NCBI GenBank assembly: GCA_027924645.1
Contig: BSBN01001807.1
Coordinates: 13,348,001-13,412,000, forward strand
DNA: 64,000 nt
Reading direction: 5' to 3'
Source of the DNA: Cunninghamia lanceolata
Lineage: Eukaryota; Streptophyta; Pinopsida; Cupressales; Cupressaceae
The stretch's first letter is position 1. Each line of letters begins with the position of its first letter. Under the pieces are notes generated by a model. The model had not been told where the DNA came from and did no database searches. It was given only the letters and a program-made list of their open reading frames with translations. Of the stretch, positions 44,613 to 56,969 are shown piece by piece. The translations under genes were made by a program, and so were the position numbers.

Positions 44613-45064
44613 ATTGGGAGCTCTAGCTCAGGGGAAGTTATATTGAAAATCTAAATCCCCTATCTAGATAGTTAGTGCTGGAATCCAACACAAAGATATG
44701 GTGTGAAGAATTTTGTGGAAAATCTTCTGAAAGAAATCCTGGTAGAAAAGGTTCAAATGTAGAATATTGCCGAACAATTTAAATCGATTGTGCTTGACAA
44801 AGAAGTGTTTGACGACTTTTTGAAAGATAGAAATTATGACGATTAGGTTTTGGCAAGCGAGGGTTAAAGGGGTTGTATCCAAGGGAAAAATCACTTTTCA
44901 TTCAAGCTCTCAAGTGTCTAAGGTGAACTGAAGTGAAATTCCAAGCGACTACAGTGATTCCCAAAGCAATTCAAGGCAAGATCAAGCAGAGCCCTAAATC
45001 AACAAAAGAGGCATTTTTTCAAAATTTGAAACCCTACTGAGAATTTACTTGAATCTTTGCGAGA
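44613..45064 (+). other. Element B spacer between gag and ORF2
   Basis: Matches the element A spacer (7887-8297), notably the GGGAGCTCTAGCTCAGGGGA block. No pol motif is present. This is where protease would begin in an autonomous copia element. Confidence 0.6.
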
Positions 45065-47851
45065 ATGGAAACACCACAAGTGATTGATATAACAGAGAGA
45101 GCCTAGCCAAAATTCAAGAAGCATCTATTCAAATCAACAGAGGTTGATCCAAATGGTGCATTTTTAGAGATTTCATTCGGTGTGATGCATGTGGAAGATG
45201 ATAGGGCTTATATTCATGTTGCCCTAGAGGAACACAGAGATAGTCAACTCACAGACCTATATCTAAAACATCTAAAGTGGTGATGCATTTGACTTGAAAG
45301 AAGAATACAAGGCATTAGAGAGAAGAAACTCATTCAGTATATAGATTTTCCAGTTTTTGTAGAAGATGAATGGGTCTAGTATGTCTTAAGTCTTTCATGA
45401 TGAGTTTATGTGGCTTAACTCTACATTCAAATCACCAAAGATGCCATAAGGGTGGTCACAGGATTAAACTCTATCGATATAGTGCCTATATTAAAGGCTA
45501 TGAAAAATGATACAGTGATGAAAGCCACTAAAGCAAAATTTGATAAAAGGGCAATGACAATCAGTGATATTGAAGATCTTGCAGTTAAGTTTGCATCCAT
45601 GGTGATCGGCTACAAGGTCTACTTCACAAACCGTGAGAACTATGTCTCTGGTACTACCATATATACTGCCTATCAAATGGTTAAGGAAAATACAGAGTAT
45701 GACCTGTGTGAACTGCTCCTATAGCAGTTAATGGAGAACTTGAAGAAGACAAAAGAAAGAAAATATCCCTTCAAGTTTGGTATATTAATTATGTGCTTGT
45801 TCTTCTACTTTATGCAAGAGTTACCTGGTATGAAAAATCTATTTTGGACTGGAGACAAACCTATTGCGGTGCAAATTATAAATCATTTAAATAGTATTGG
45901 AAGTTATGATCCACAAATTACAGCTCTATGGGGCTATTTCAAGAACTTCCAAAGGGTAATGCAATCCAGGGAAAGAATCCCTAAGACAATTGTTGAAAAA
46001 TACAAAAATGCCATCTATTTTATTGTAAATAAAGATCAATTCATGATGGAAGTTGTTGAGCCTAGAACAGTTTGGATTATGCCAATGGGGTATGAAGTGG
46101 ATGTAGATGTGTTAGATGGTTATGCCAAGCTCATGTTAAGAAAACCTAAGGATACCTCTAAGCCAAGATTTGGCACTTATGAAGAATTGTCTATAAAAGT
46201 CCATGTTGAACTAAGGAAACAAGAAACCCAGAAAAAGGTGAGGAAATTGGTGGAAAAATATGCCCAGAGCATAGGGATTACAAAAGAAGAAGTTGCCAAA
46301 ACAACGGCAAGAACAACTGAAAATTTGAAGGAAGCTAATAAAGCTCTAGAAGTTCAAGGGGTGCAACAAGAGGCACTTGTTGCACCAAACAGAAGTACAA
46401 GAGGTGCAAGTTCCACTGGAACAGCATCTAAATCCTCTAGTATTCCCTCCACAACAACTGTAGAAGCACAAACAGGCAAGAGAAAGAAGACAAAAGGTCA
46501 GAGAGTGTATGTCAGTGTTGGTGCAGTTGATGATGAGGAAACTAATACTGATGAAGAGGTGAAGAAGATGAAAGTTGAGGCTACAAAAGCCTCAAGGAGT
46601 AGCAAGGAGAAGCCCACCAGTAAGGGTAGAACTAAGAAAATTCCAAGGCAAGATGAGTCTCAAATAGGAGAAGCCACTATAAGTCTTGAAAATGTCCTAA
46701 AGGCCATAATAGTTTATGGCAACTTGAAACCCATAGCCCAACTGTATGATGAGTATGATGATCCAGACAAGAGGATCATTAAGACTGTTGTCATTAGATA
46801 CTTGGACATCTACAACAAAGCTCTTATTGAGATAACTACTGATCTCCTAGACAACTTGGGTAGTATAATGACTGCAAGAAAAGAAGTTGCTATGGCTAAG
46901 CATGTTGAACTCAGAGAGCATACACTGATAAAGTTATGTCTGGAGATCACACCGGAAGAAAAAGCAAAAGTCTCTAAAGTGCTACATAAAGAATTTAGAA
47001 CAAAGAAGAGGATGAACACTCTCATGTTAGATGACATTGAGAAAGTAGTCAAGGAGACTGAGAAAATCACTCTGAAAGCATTGAAAGAATTTTATCTTCC
47101 AACAATATATGATAATGAAGAAACAGGTGTTGGAGATGACACAGCTATTCTAGAAGTTAGCATGGATCAAGGACTAGACAAAAGTGATGAAGAGCCAAAG
47201 GAGAAAGAAGATCCAATCCCTGCTACTGGTTCAAATACTGTTGTTAAGGATCAATCTAAGACAAGTCTTCCTCTGGAACAATAAACTAATGACCGAATAG
47301 ACAAGGAGAAGACTAAGAAGCAAAACAAAGATGATGATCAAAGAGAGGAACAAGCTGAGGAGAACTCTATACCAGAACAAAAGGATGATACAAATAAGAC
47401 CATGGATTTAGATCTGCCAGTACAAAACCAAGAAGAAGTCTCTATTATAGCAAGAGACACTACGGAGTCTATCAAGAAATTCTTGAAAAGAGGAAAACAA
47501 GTCTTGGTTGAGCCTAAATTTTTGCAAGGACCAATAAATTTGGACTCAATGTCTCTTGTACAAAAATTCCAACTGGTGTCAATTGTTTGAGCAAAGGCAC
47601 AGGAAGAAATGATGAAAACACATATACAGGACAATGAGCTCATTAGTGCAGCATCTGAGGTGTTGGAGAAGTTGATGCCTGAATACCAGAAAGATACATC
47701 ATTATCATCAACTAATCAACTCAAAGGTATGATAAAATCAATCAGCACTCATTTTAAATCTTTTGAAAAATCTTTGACTCTTGTACATACACCTTTGTCA
47801 TTGATGTCAAATGAGGAGAAGAAGACCAGTGAAAAATGGGCAAACACCTAA
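45065..47851 (+). pseudogene. Element B ORF2, long novel protein in the pol position
   Basis: ATG 45065 and stop 47849-47851 are in one frame (about 928 codons). Stops fall at 45104, 45722, 47282 and 47588, and compensating shifts lie in 45270-45440. The longest open part is 45731-47284 (517 codons). It is colinear with element A ORF2, with near-identical blocks such as RAMTI, KFASMVIGYK, CLFFYFM, ALWGYFKNF and VEPRT.WIMPMGYEVD. The N-terminal half looks globular, the middle is Ser/Thr/Lys-rich and basic (near 46430-46640), and the last third is acidic and helical. No catalytic motif of RT, integrase, protease or RNase H, and no signal peptide or membrane helix, is seen. Function unknown; a role as a structural or targeting partner of Gag is speculation. 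Confidence 0.8.
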
Positions 47852-47903
47852 GGAGGAGAAGAAAAACAGAGTTCATTTTTCACTAAGTGTTGCCATCAAT
47901 GCC

Positions 47904-47915
47904 AAAGGGGGAGTT
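47904..47915 (+). promoter_or_regulatory. Element B polypurine tract
   Basis: AAAGGGGGAGTT abuts the 3' LTR start at 47916. It is the plus-strand primer site, equivalent to 5485-5496 in element A. Confidence 0.85.
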
Positions 47916-49396
47916 TGTTGGTAAGAGACACTGCTATGATGAATGTTGTATATTTTCATTGATGGAAACAAAGCATGGTAAAGATATTCCATTCATGACA
48001 CGAAGGATTGACAAAGGTACAGAAGACTAACTTAGTCAAAATGGCTAAGTATGGACAAACTACAGAGTGACAGAGATTGAGTCAGTATGTCTCCACAGTT
48101 GAAGATCATTCTATGCAATTTAAATATGTTGTTCATAGCTATTTGGTGATTATATGTTCCAGTGTTCAAGTTCTAAATTCCTTCAGAAGTTATATGGTGA
48201 AATATCTAAGTCTAGGTGAATAGAGTTAAGTCAGGAACAGTGCACAGTACCAGAGTAAAAGGGTCTGCATTCCTCCACTATGGCATATCTTGTCTTACAA
48301 TTCTGAGGAAGCAAAGATACATATCATGACTACCTAAATCTAGAGTTATAGCTTCTGAAGTTCCTTTGATCACATTCTACAAGTTGTTCTTTATCGGTTT
48401 CCAATTTGACAGTATTTCACTATGACAGAGCAATAGTTCCAAGATTTGCATTTTGCTATAAAGGACTATTATGTCCTATGATTCTAAAGGTATGTTAAAA
48501 GGTCCATAATGAATGTTATCCATGATTTTGAAAGTCTCATATGGTCCGCATTGGAATTTTTGGTATGACAGTTGAACTAGTCAAGTGTGTACTTAAGGGA
48601 TAAGCCGACAGGCAAGTTAGATCTATATGTGGTGAGAATATATTGTTTGAAGAATTAATCCAAGTGGTTGAATGATTGATATTGACCTATATGAAGACTA
48701 TTGTATGTTTGTTTGGGTCTGTATTTCATGTTTGTGCACAAGATCAAGCCGACAAGGTATAACACTTGTATACACATTCATGTCTAGCCTATCGACCTAA
48801 TTGTGAGATGAATCTTGTTGCGGATATATATATTTGATGCATTTTGATGTTGGATGTATGGATCTATGTGAATAGTATACGAATTCAATATGTGCATGAT
48901 CTAAGGCAGTTTGCAAAGCAGCAAAAGAGAGTAAGGGTAGAAAAGCAGAGCATATGTGAAGCAGAGTAGAAAAAGTAGAACAAACATTATGAAGACATTT
49001 GAATCTATATACTGAGTTGGAAATGGAACTGCACCTCAACATTCTATAGATACATTTATAGCAACCATCTCTTGGCAGTGAGCCAATCATTCTTCTATCT
49101 TCTTGGCAGTGAGCACTTCTTGGACAATGAGTCCTCAGGTAGTGAGCCTTCATGTAATTCAATATTATTATTATAATATATTGTGAGCTAACACTCACCA
49201 TGGTTTTTCCCTTCTTGGGTTTTTCACGTAAAAATCCTAGTGTCTGTGTTATGATTTTATGGTTGTTGTTCTTAAATGTTTATTCTACTTTCATGTTATT
49301 GATTTTGGTAATTGGATTATAGATCATGTTCAAAGAAGTGGTTTTGTAGAATATTGATTCACCCCCCCCCCCCTCAGTATTCTTTAACATTCAACA
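47916..49396 (+). mobile_element. Element B 3' LTR
   Basis: TGTTGGTAAGAGACACT to TTCAACA, 1481 bp, colinear with the 5' LTR. TATA box at 48822-48833. A C-run of about 11 bases lies near 49362-49373. Confidence 0.92.
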
Positions 49397-49401
49397 TTAT
49401 T

Positions 49402-51689
49402 GACCATATGTGGTCAAGCATCAAGAATCTTCAATCTAAAATATTTTATATCAATACATACTAGAGTGATCATGACACAATTGCTTTTATAATTAATATA
49501 ACAAATGCTAGTGCATTGTGACTCAAAACAAACACAAATAACTAAAGTGCTACTTTAATTGTTATATTCAATTTCTTACATTGTTGGCTAATTTCATCAT
49601 GTTTTGGAAATAGAATCAAGTATGTTTTATTATGACTAATCTAAATTGCTCTGTTACAAAAAAAATTATTAACAAATTATCTATTTGTTTCTTTCAACAA
49701 CGATGAAGCATTAGAACATGGTAGCAAAAAGCAAATATGGACTAGCCTTTTTGCATACAACATCTTAAAACAATTACAAAGAGTTAATGACTACTTGGAA
49801 TTTGTTTGTAGACAATAAGAAAAATACATGTCAATTGAAGATCTTATTAGCCAAATAAGAAGTACATTTCATGGAGATGTTACTTTTTCAAGACAACACT
49901 TGACAAAATAAAAAATAGAAAATAGACACTATGTGCAGATTTGACTAATGAGAAAAGAGAGTTGACAATTATGCTTACCTTACTACCTGAGTTTGTTGAA
50001 ATGCATAGATCAAGATGCAACCTATGAGTGGAATATGCATTGAAACTTTAAAATTGCTCCAAAAAGTAGATATAACTAAGAAGAATATAATTGCATTATA
50101 TTGGTCAAGGAGTCAATCACCATAGAAACCATACCTAAAACATGCTTAGAGTATAATTTCAAACTAAACACAACAATCAAATAGTTATTATCAAACACAA
50201 AATCATATGCAACTAAAACCATAGTTGTAATTGCCATCAGCACAACACAAATTGACAATCAACAAACTCTACAAATCAAATGTGAACTTATAGACTATGA
50301 TGATGCAATAGTGAGCACACTATCACATAATCATCCATTTTCATTTGTTTTCTTCTAATTTCAATGCTTTTCTTCTAACAATATTTTTCCTCTATCATTA
50401 TTGTAACTTACAATTGTATTCATTTGATGCTTTTGCATCTAATTTTCATCAATTCAACAACTCCACACCAAAAGACTATTATTCAAGAACATAGTAAAAA
50501 GAAACCAATATAGCCAAATCTACATTCATCACAGAGCTCAATGAAAAAATGGCATTAAAAAAATTGTAATCATTATTCGTCTCAACATATAAGGTACAAT
50601 TGCATTTATTCATCAACTCACCATGTAAAATACAAAATATATTGATCTCATCATTTACTTAAATGCATTTAATGTACACATTTTTTATCTAACATATGTA
50701 TGTCTAACATAAATGTATAGGTATAGGGCAAGCTCAAAATTGCAAATACGTATACAAATCCATTTTTACCTATTGTGAGAAATGTGGTTTCATAATTTAA
50801 GGTTTTGGTAAATTAGAAGAGAAAAGTATATAATCTGTTAATTGCTATTAGTCAACTGAATATGTCTACAAACATCAAGTAGCATGCATTTTAAAAATTC
50901 CAAATGAAAGAAGCTTCTAGTGTATTTTAGAGTAGCATCCACTAAACCAATTATTTCCATCACTTAAAAAATAAAATATGAACAGTATTTGAAAATAAAA
51001 TCCATAGTTGTTTATATGGTATGTGATTTTCAAGCAGAGTGACTTTACTTTGCATTGCAACAGTATCATCCTACACATCGACTAATCCACCAAGAAATTC
51101 TATACTAATAGTCTACACAAATATTCCTCAAATGCACACATGTCAAGTCCTTCAAACATATCTCAAAAAACTATGCTTTAACACCATTGAATTATAGGTG
51201 GTTTAGAGAAAGTGTGGCCCGTCACCTCAAAATTCTAGGTATTTTAGGGTTAATATGTTTAATCGCCTATGTAAAATGTAATATGACTATGGAAAAATAC
51301 TCCATTCACTCTTTAGGCATTCAATTTTGGATTCATACATTCCCTATATTGCGAATTTGTGATTTTTGGTCATGTGGGTTGGCATTTAATCAATCTGTTG
51401 TGAGCTTCCAACTATGTGATATGAGGGTATATTCTCAAAAGTTGGCCCAAAAAAGATAGAGGTTGCAACTATACTTTAGTCTTCCATTCCTAGTGCTTTA
51501 TAGAGACATAATTGTCAATTTGCATCACATTTTGTATTGTATATTATATGATTAATCTCTATGATATTAATTCTCATGTGGACCTGCATATTTGTCATGT
51601 GTTGATATTGATTTAAATTTTATCATTGGACAAACCTACATAGTTCTTTTTGCAATTGTTTTATATTTCTATTTTATGTAAACTATATC
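49402..51689. other. Right flank of element B, unassigned
   Basis: AT-rich. A patch at 49700-49830 can be read as a short protein-like run (KKQIWTSLFAYNILKQLQRV) but no family is evident. Other frames (50076-50258, 51187-51459) lack support. Confidence 0.4.
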
Positions 51690-53220
51690 AATGGTCATAG
51701 ACTATTGGTTGAGAAATGTCCCCAATGTATTTACTTCCAAATAAATTTATGTCGATGGTTCTGCCTCAGTTTCCACTACCTCCTTTCCATAGATTGTGAA
51801 AGGCACGTATTTTATTTAGCTTGCACTATCAGATCAAACCAAATCAACAAATCACTAGTCTCCAAGGAGAAAATAAATATGCAAAAATAAGGAGGCATTA
51901 CCATTGGTCAAAAAACTTGTGTGTCAATTGGGGTGGCCACAATCATTTTATTTTAATATGTCCATGGTAAATGTATGTAGATTTGAATGCATTGTTGGGG
52001 TCCACTTGCATAAATTTATTAAGAGATCATAGTACTAAAGGCAAATGTTTTATTTATCTCAAACCATTGGATCAAATGGCATCAATAGATAGTAGGGCTC
52101 AAAGGTAAAATGAAGATTATTTGAGTGGGAGATAGCACCATTGACCAAAAAAGGTGATGTATTAGTGATCAAGCCCTACAGTAATTTATATTAAACTAAA
52201 TGATTAAATTTGATTATTAATTATCAATTTAAAGGTCCACAGATGTAAATTAATGGCTTGTGCATTTTAAATATATTTTAAAATCTACTAAAAGTGTATA
52301 GCTCGTAGCTACATGTATATTTTAATTACTATTCTACTAAATTTTGATTGTTTGGGAACAAAGACTATGTATTCCCACAATTGAATTCACTGCTAGGCCC
52401 CACTTGAAATAATTTATGTATCTTATCAGTGTTTAATTTTATTAGGATTACATAGTATTAAAACAAAGCCACATATTTTACTTATTCCACACCATAGGAT
52501 CAAAATTTTAATCAATGACTCTTGGGGCTCCAATGATAAAATAAAGATTGTTAGAGCAAGAGGTAGTACCATTTTCCATTAAAGGTGGTGTGTCAATTGT
52601 TGAGCCTTGCAAAAAATTTTATATTAAACTAAATAATTAAATTAAATTAATATTTAGTAATTTAAAGGTCCATGAATGTAAATTAGTTCTCTGTGCATTT
52701 TAATAGTTGTATGGTTAAAATCAAGTGAAGATCTATATATTTTAGAATATTATACAAGTGTATATAGGTCATAGCTACAAGTATAGTCAATGTGTGTTTC
52801 TCACATAATTAATATTTTTATAAGCATGTATTTTTATTATATTATTTTTTATTACTATTCCACTAAATTTTGATTGTTTCAGAATGAAGACTATGTATTT
52901 GTACAATTGAGTGTGATGTCAGGGTCCACTTAAATGATATATTTTATCTCAGTTGTGTATAATTTTTATTAGGATTCTGTAGTATTAAAACAAAGACACA
53001 TGTTTTATTTATTCTGCACCATGGGATCAAACTGCATCAATGGTTCACAAGGTTCCAAGGATTAAATGAAGATGGTTAGAGTGAAAGGTCATGTCATTAA
53101 TGAGAAATGGTGATGTGGCAATTGGTGATTCTTGTTGTAGTTTTATTTTAATCTAAATGATTAAATTATTAATCTAAATCCTCAAGTAACAATTAGAATA
53201 TTAAATTATTAATCATCTTT
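51690..53220. repeat. Irregular tandem array 1, four copies of a shared module
   Basis: Each copy has, in order, a GGGTCCACTT-like block, TTTTATTTATxxxxCACCATxGGATCAAA, GGCTCCAAxGATAAAATGAAGAT, (C/T)ACCATTGxCCAAAAAxGGTG, a TGTCAATTGGTG-like block, and TTATATTAAACTAAATxATTAAAT. The ACCATT anchors sit near 51899, 52137, 52568 and 53093, so spacing varies. No coding potential. Confidence 0.7.
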
Positions 53221-53539
53221 CATGACCTCCCTATTTTTTGTATTATCTCATAAATGTCTTGTCTTCTTCTCTTTCACTATAACTAGTTCAATTTTCTTCA
53301 ATTCATATGAGTAGTGATTCACATATGCATAACTTGAATATTTTACAATTTCGTGAACACTGCTTTAACACTTTTCTAACACTATCAAAAGAAGATGTCA
53401 TCCTCAAATATGGAAAATCAAAGAGAAGGCCCATAAATGAAAAGCCCATAATGTCTTCTTTTAATCAACAACAATGAGATTATGCAATAGGTGAGGGTCC
53501 ATAAAGAATAAATAACCATGAAAAGGCACCTAACATTTA

Positions 53540-53990
53540 GGGATTCCATTGGAGTGATGTTGATAATGAGTATGCATTGAACAAAAATCTTGAAGGATCT
53601 AGGCATGGTGCGGTTCAATCTGGTAGTGAAAGCATGAACAATGAGTTCATACAAAGAGAAAATGTCTATGCTACTGGTGGTGGTGAACTTGAGTTTGAAA
53701 GATTCTCAAAAAAATGTAATGCATGTCATTGGGATGTGTCAAGAATTTTTTATCTTGAATGGGTTTCTAAGTATCCATTCATAGAACCTGTAGAGAATGA
53801 AGATGTAAAGGGCATGTCAAAACTATGTCGTAAGATTTGTATCTAGAAATATAAGAAAGACAAGATGTTGCAATTAAAATTAGACACTATTGAGAAGAAC
53901 GTAGGTAAAGTTTATGAAAAGGTAAATGTAAATGGAGAGTTGAAGTCAATGATGTGTTAGAAAATGGAAGATGAATGCACTCACGCTCAG
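53540..53990 (+). pseudogene. Possible N-terminal zinc-finger domain of a hAT-like transposase
   Basis: The open frame 53577-53846 continues past a stop at 53844. WVSKYPFIEPV, then LCRKICI..KYKKDKMLQLKLDTIEKNVGK resembles plant transposase-associated N-terminal regions of the form W...FPW...C.IC....GKDKLL..K.D.L.KHVGRRK, where Cys and His residues hold zinc. Here one Cys is kept in each pair and the expected His is replaced. No RNase H-like core or dimerisation domain follows. Confidence 0.35.
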
Positions 53991-56969
53991 AATGTAGTTG
54001 AGTATGAAGAATATATGTAATCACAATCATGGCTAGTTGTTGTTAGAGGTTCCGATATCTAATATATCTGGAAAGGTCATTGAAGCAAGTCGATTGTCTA
54101 AAATTATATAGCTTGTGATTATATTCCATATATTAAATGGAGGTCGTTCATTGACAACCTTTACAGAATATAAGAACCAACCAGATGTAGTTATAGTGAA
54201 GATTATCCATAGCATGATAGGATACATAGAAGATATGGGTTATCACCAGCCTTAAGGAAAGTCTCATTCATTACTTCACTGATTAACTAAATTTGTCACC
54301 CAGTCTAAGTTTTGAAACAAAGTTTTTATAGTGGACAAGGCATTATGAGAAGGTTACAAAGTTAAATTTATAGCATTTATCTTTGGATTGTAGACTCTAC
54401 GTATCACAAATATACATGGGACATATATTTTAGATATTATTGGAATAGAGTTAGTATTGAAAATATTGAAATGTATTTGTGATTTCAATTAAAACAATGA
54501 ATTTCTTTTATTAAAAGGTTTAGTAGCCCAAAGCTCATATGTCAAAATAACTAACCATAATAAAAGAAAACCAAATGGGCATTTTATAGATTTGTCAAAA
54601 ACTTTAGAACACTACGTAATTAATGGAGAACTAATTTGAAAAACAACTATTGTTGTATGAAATTTGACAATATAGAAATGCTAACAACAACCCTCTAGTT
54701 ATTATTTATGTTTGTCACAAAATATCAGAAATAATCTACACCCTCTACTCATTATTTACATTTGTCACAAAATATTAGAAACAAGCTATGTACAAGCAAC
54801 TTTGAAACCAGAAGGGTCCCTCAAGGGGCCCCTCACTTCTAAAATTTTGATAATTCCTTGGTGTCTTTTCAAAGGCTTTGACTTGATCTGACCTGTGAAT
54901 GACTCCACCAAAAATGTGACTACTTATGTGAGATGTCATAGTGGACACATGTCAAAATTTTCAAAACATGCAAAAGGTTTATGATGTGAACTTTGAGAGT
55001 AGTTCATCCTTGCCCTTATCCTCCAAAATTTTTCTCATTTGTCAATTCCATGATGTCAAACAAATTATTCATTGTAATCTAAAATGAGCTAGTTGACAGG
55101 AAACCTTTTCAAACATGGTCATCCAAAATGCTAGTAATTAGTATCCCACTAAACTTTGAAGTATACGTACTACACAACACTAGGTGAGGGTAACAATGAG
55201 GCTAGAAAAGTAAGATTAAATTTATCAACTCTTTCTAATTGTCATTGTCCATCACATCAACATCAATTTCAATTCTAAGTTTGTCCTATGTGAGGTCTAC
55301 TACATTGAATTCAACAGACTAGTCATAATAGTACAACTCTTTGGCAAAAGCCAAAACTACTAACTCTCAACATAATATACCACAATCAACAAAAGATAGT
55401 AAATCTCCATTTTTCTCAGTGGCAATAGATAACATTTTGCATAGCCCCATAAAGGTAGTCCAATTAGACTAATATAAATAATAAGACATTTTGAATTATC
55501 ATTAAAAATAATAGTCAAAATTGACTTTTATGAAAAAAAAAAATACACAAATTGAATTATCTTTTATGCTTAGCTTCAGTAATAAACACCATTATTCTAA
55601 GGCTCTTACAATTGATTCTTCTTCTTACAATTGATTCTTCTTCTGATTGTGTTGTCCCCTTTTTATAATCCAAAATTTGAACTTTTCTAATGAATTAACA
55701 AGTCATATCATGCATCAAATGGCCTTAGTCAAGTTGTGATTCTTTGCAAGGCACCAATTCTATACATACTTCCTTCACTATTCCAAGTGATAACTTAGTG
55801 TCAAAATGTTGCACCCAACTGCCACCTTGTCCGACGAGTTTCAATGTCAACATGCCTCATAATTCAGGAAGGTCTCAATTTTCAATTCTCCATCGAACAA
55901 CTTGTCAGATGATCAAATTAAAAGCTTTATGCAGATAAGAGTGAAATAGTTTGACATATACCTCTCCTTTGCAAGTGAATTGCACTTAAGAGATCTAATG
56001 GCAGAAGTTGAGTTACAAATCTTCATAAGTCCAAAAGATCCCTCGAATTGTCAAAGAAAAGAAGGTTTGTAAGTTAAGGTTATATCAGTAAATATAAGCA
56101 TGGAGATCATAAGAAGAGGTTGTAAATAAATCCAGCTTCATTGTGTCCCAAACTTGGATAAAAGAAGCTCTTCATCATGAAGCCCTAATTCATTTCCAAC
56201 AAAAGTTTTGAAAAACACACAAAGTGTTGATGAAGGAGATATATTGAAAAATCTCGCAATTTAATATGTTGGAGATTAAGAATGTGAAGTTACAAGGTCC
56301 ACATCTGAAATCGATGATATAAGGGGATGAAGGACTCACAGGGCTATCTCCCAAAATGTGTTCATTGAAAGAGTTTGTAAAGTTTTTGTCCATATGGGAA
56401 TGCTTCGGTGAAGTTCGTGACTAATGTGCATATTGACATTATGCGTCAAATATATTTTGGCAATGGTAAGATAGCAAACTCAAGGGTACTTATAAATTTC
56501 TATTGATAAAGGATAACCTCATCACCCACGTGTCTCAATCAAGCATCTTCCACAATTTTGAAAGAGTCGTCATGAACCATCAAGATTATTAAATGTTATC
56601 AATTGTAAGTAATGCCTCCAATGTCAATAAAAGAAATTCATATCTTTGTTATCGGGGGATTCAATTAGTTTGGCAACTATCACTTACATCCAATGAACCT
56701 TTTGAAAGTCTTCTACATCACTGATAAAAGAAGCCGATAAAAGGGCATTTGCTACCAAATGTGAGGAAAATAGTAAAAGGTTGTGGACAATTTATAAGGT
56801 TTTCATATTTGTTGTCGTATGTTTTAAAAGATATGCAAACTAGTCTAATTTACCAATGCACATTTTAAAATGGTTTTAAAAGCATCGATAACTAAACAGG
56901 TAGTTATTATAACTACCCAAACTCTCAAGGAAATACAATTTGTTTTGACTATATTTTTCTGCCTGCGTC
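53991..56969. other. Unassigned stretch with short direct repeats
   Basis: No gene supported. Two short tandem duplications are visible: about 54670-54790 (ATTTRTGTTTGTCACAAAATAT-type, two copies) and 55604-55641 (CTTACAATTGATTCTTCTT, two copies). Confidence 0.5.

Larger units (their letters stand above)
41974..49396 (+). mobile_element. Element B: complete non-autonomous Sirevirus-like LTR retrotransposon, 7.42 kb
   Basis: LTRs at 41974-43439 and 47916-49396 enclose a primer site, a coiled-coil/CCHC gag, a spacer, a long unrecognised ORF2 and a polypurine tract. A perfect TTATT target duplication flanks it (41969-41973 and 49397-49401). No protease, integrase, RT or RNase H motif is present between the LTRs. 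The two LTRs differ visibly (roughly one mismatch in ten over the first 200 bp by eye), so the insertion is old. Relative to A it lacks about 150 codons at the ORF2 C-terminus and most of the polypurine-repeat region. Confidence 0.9.

Noticed and set aside
45065..47851. ORF2 as an env-like protein, as some Sireviruses carry
   Set aside because: No signal peptide, transmembrane helix or cysteine pattern was seen, and ORF2 replaces pol rather than following it.
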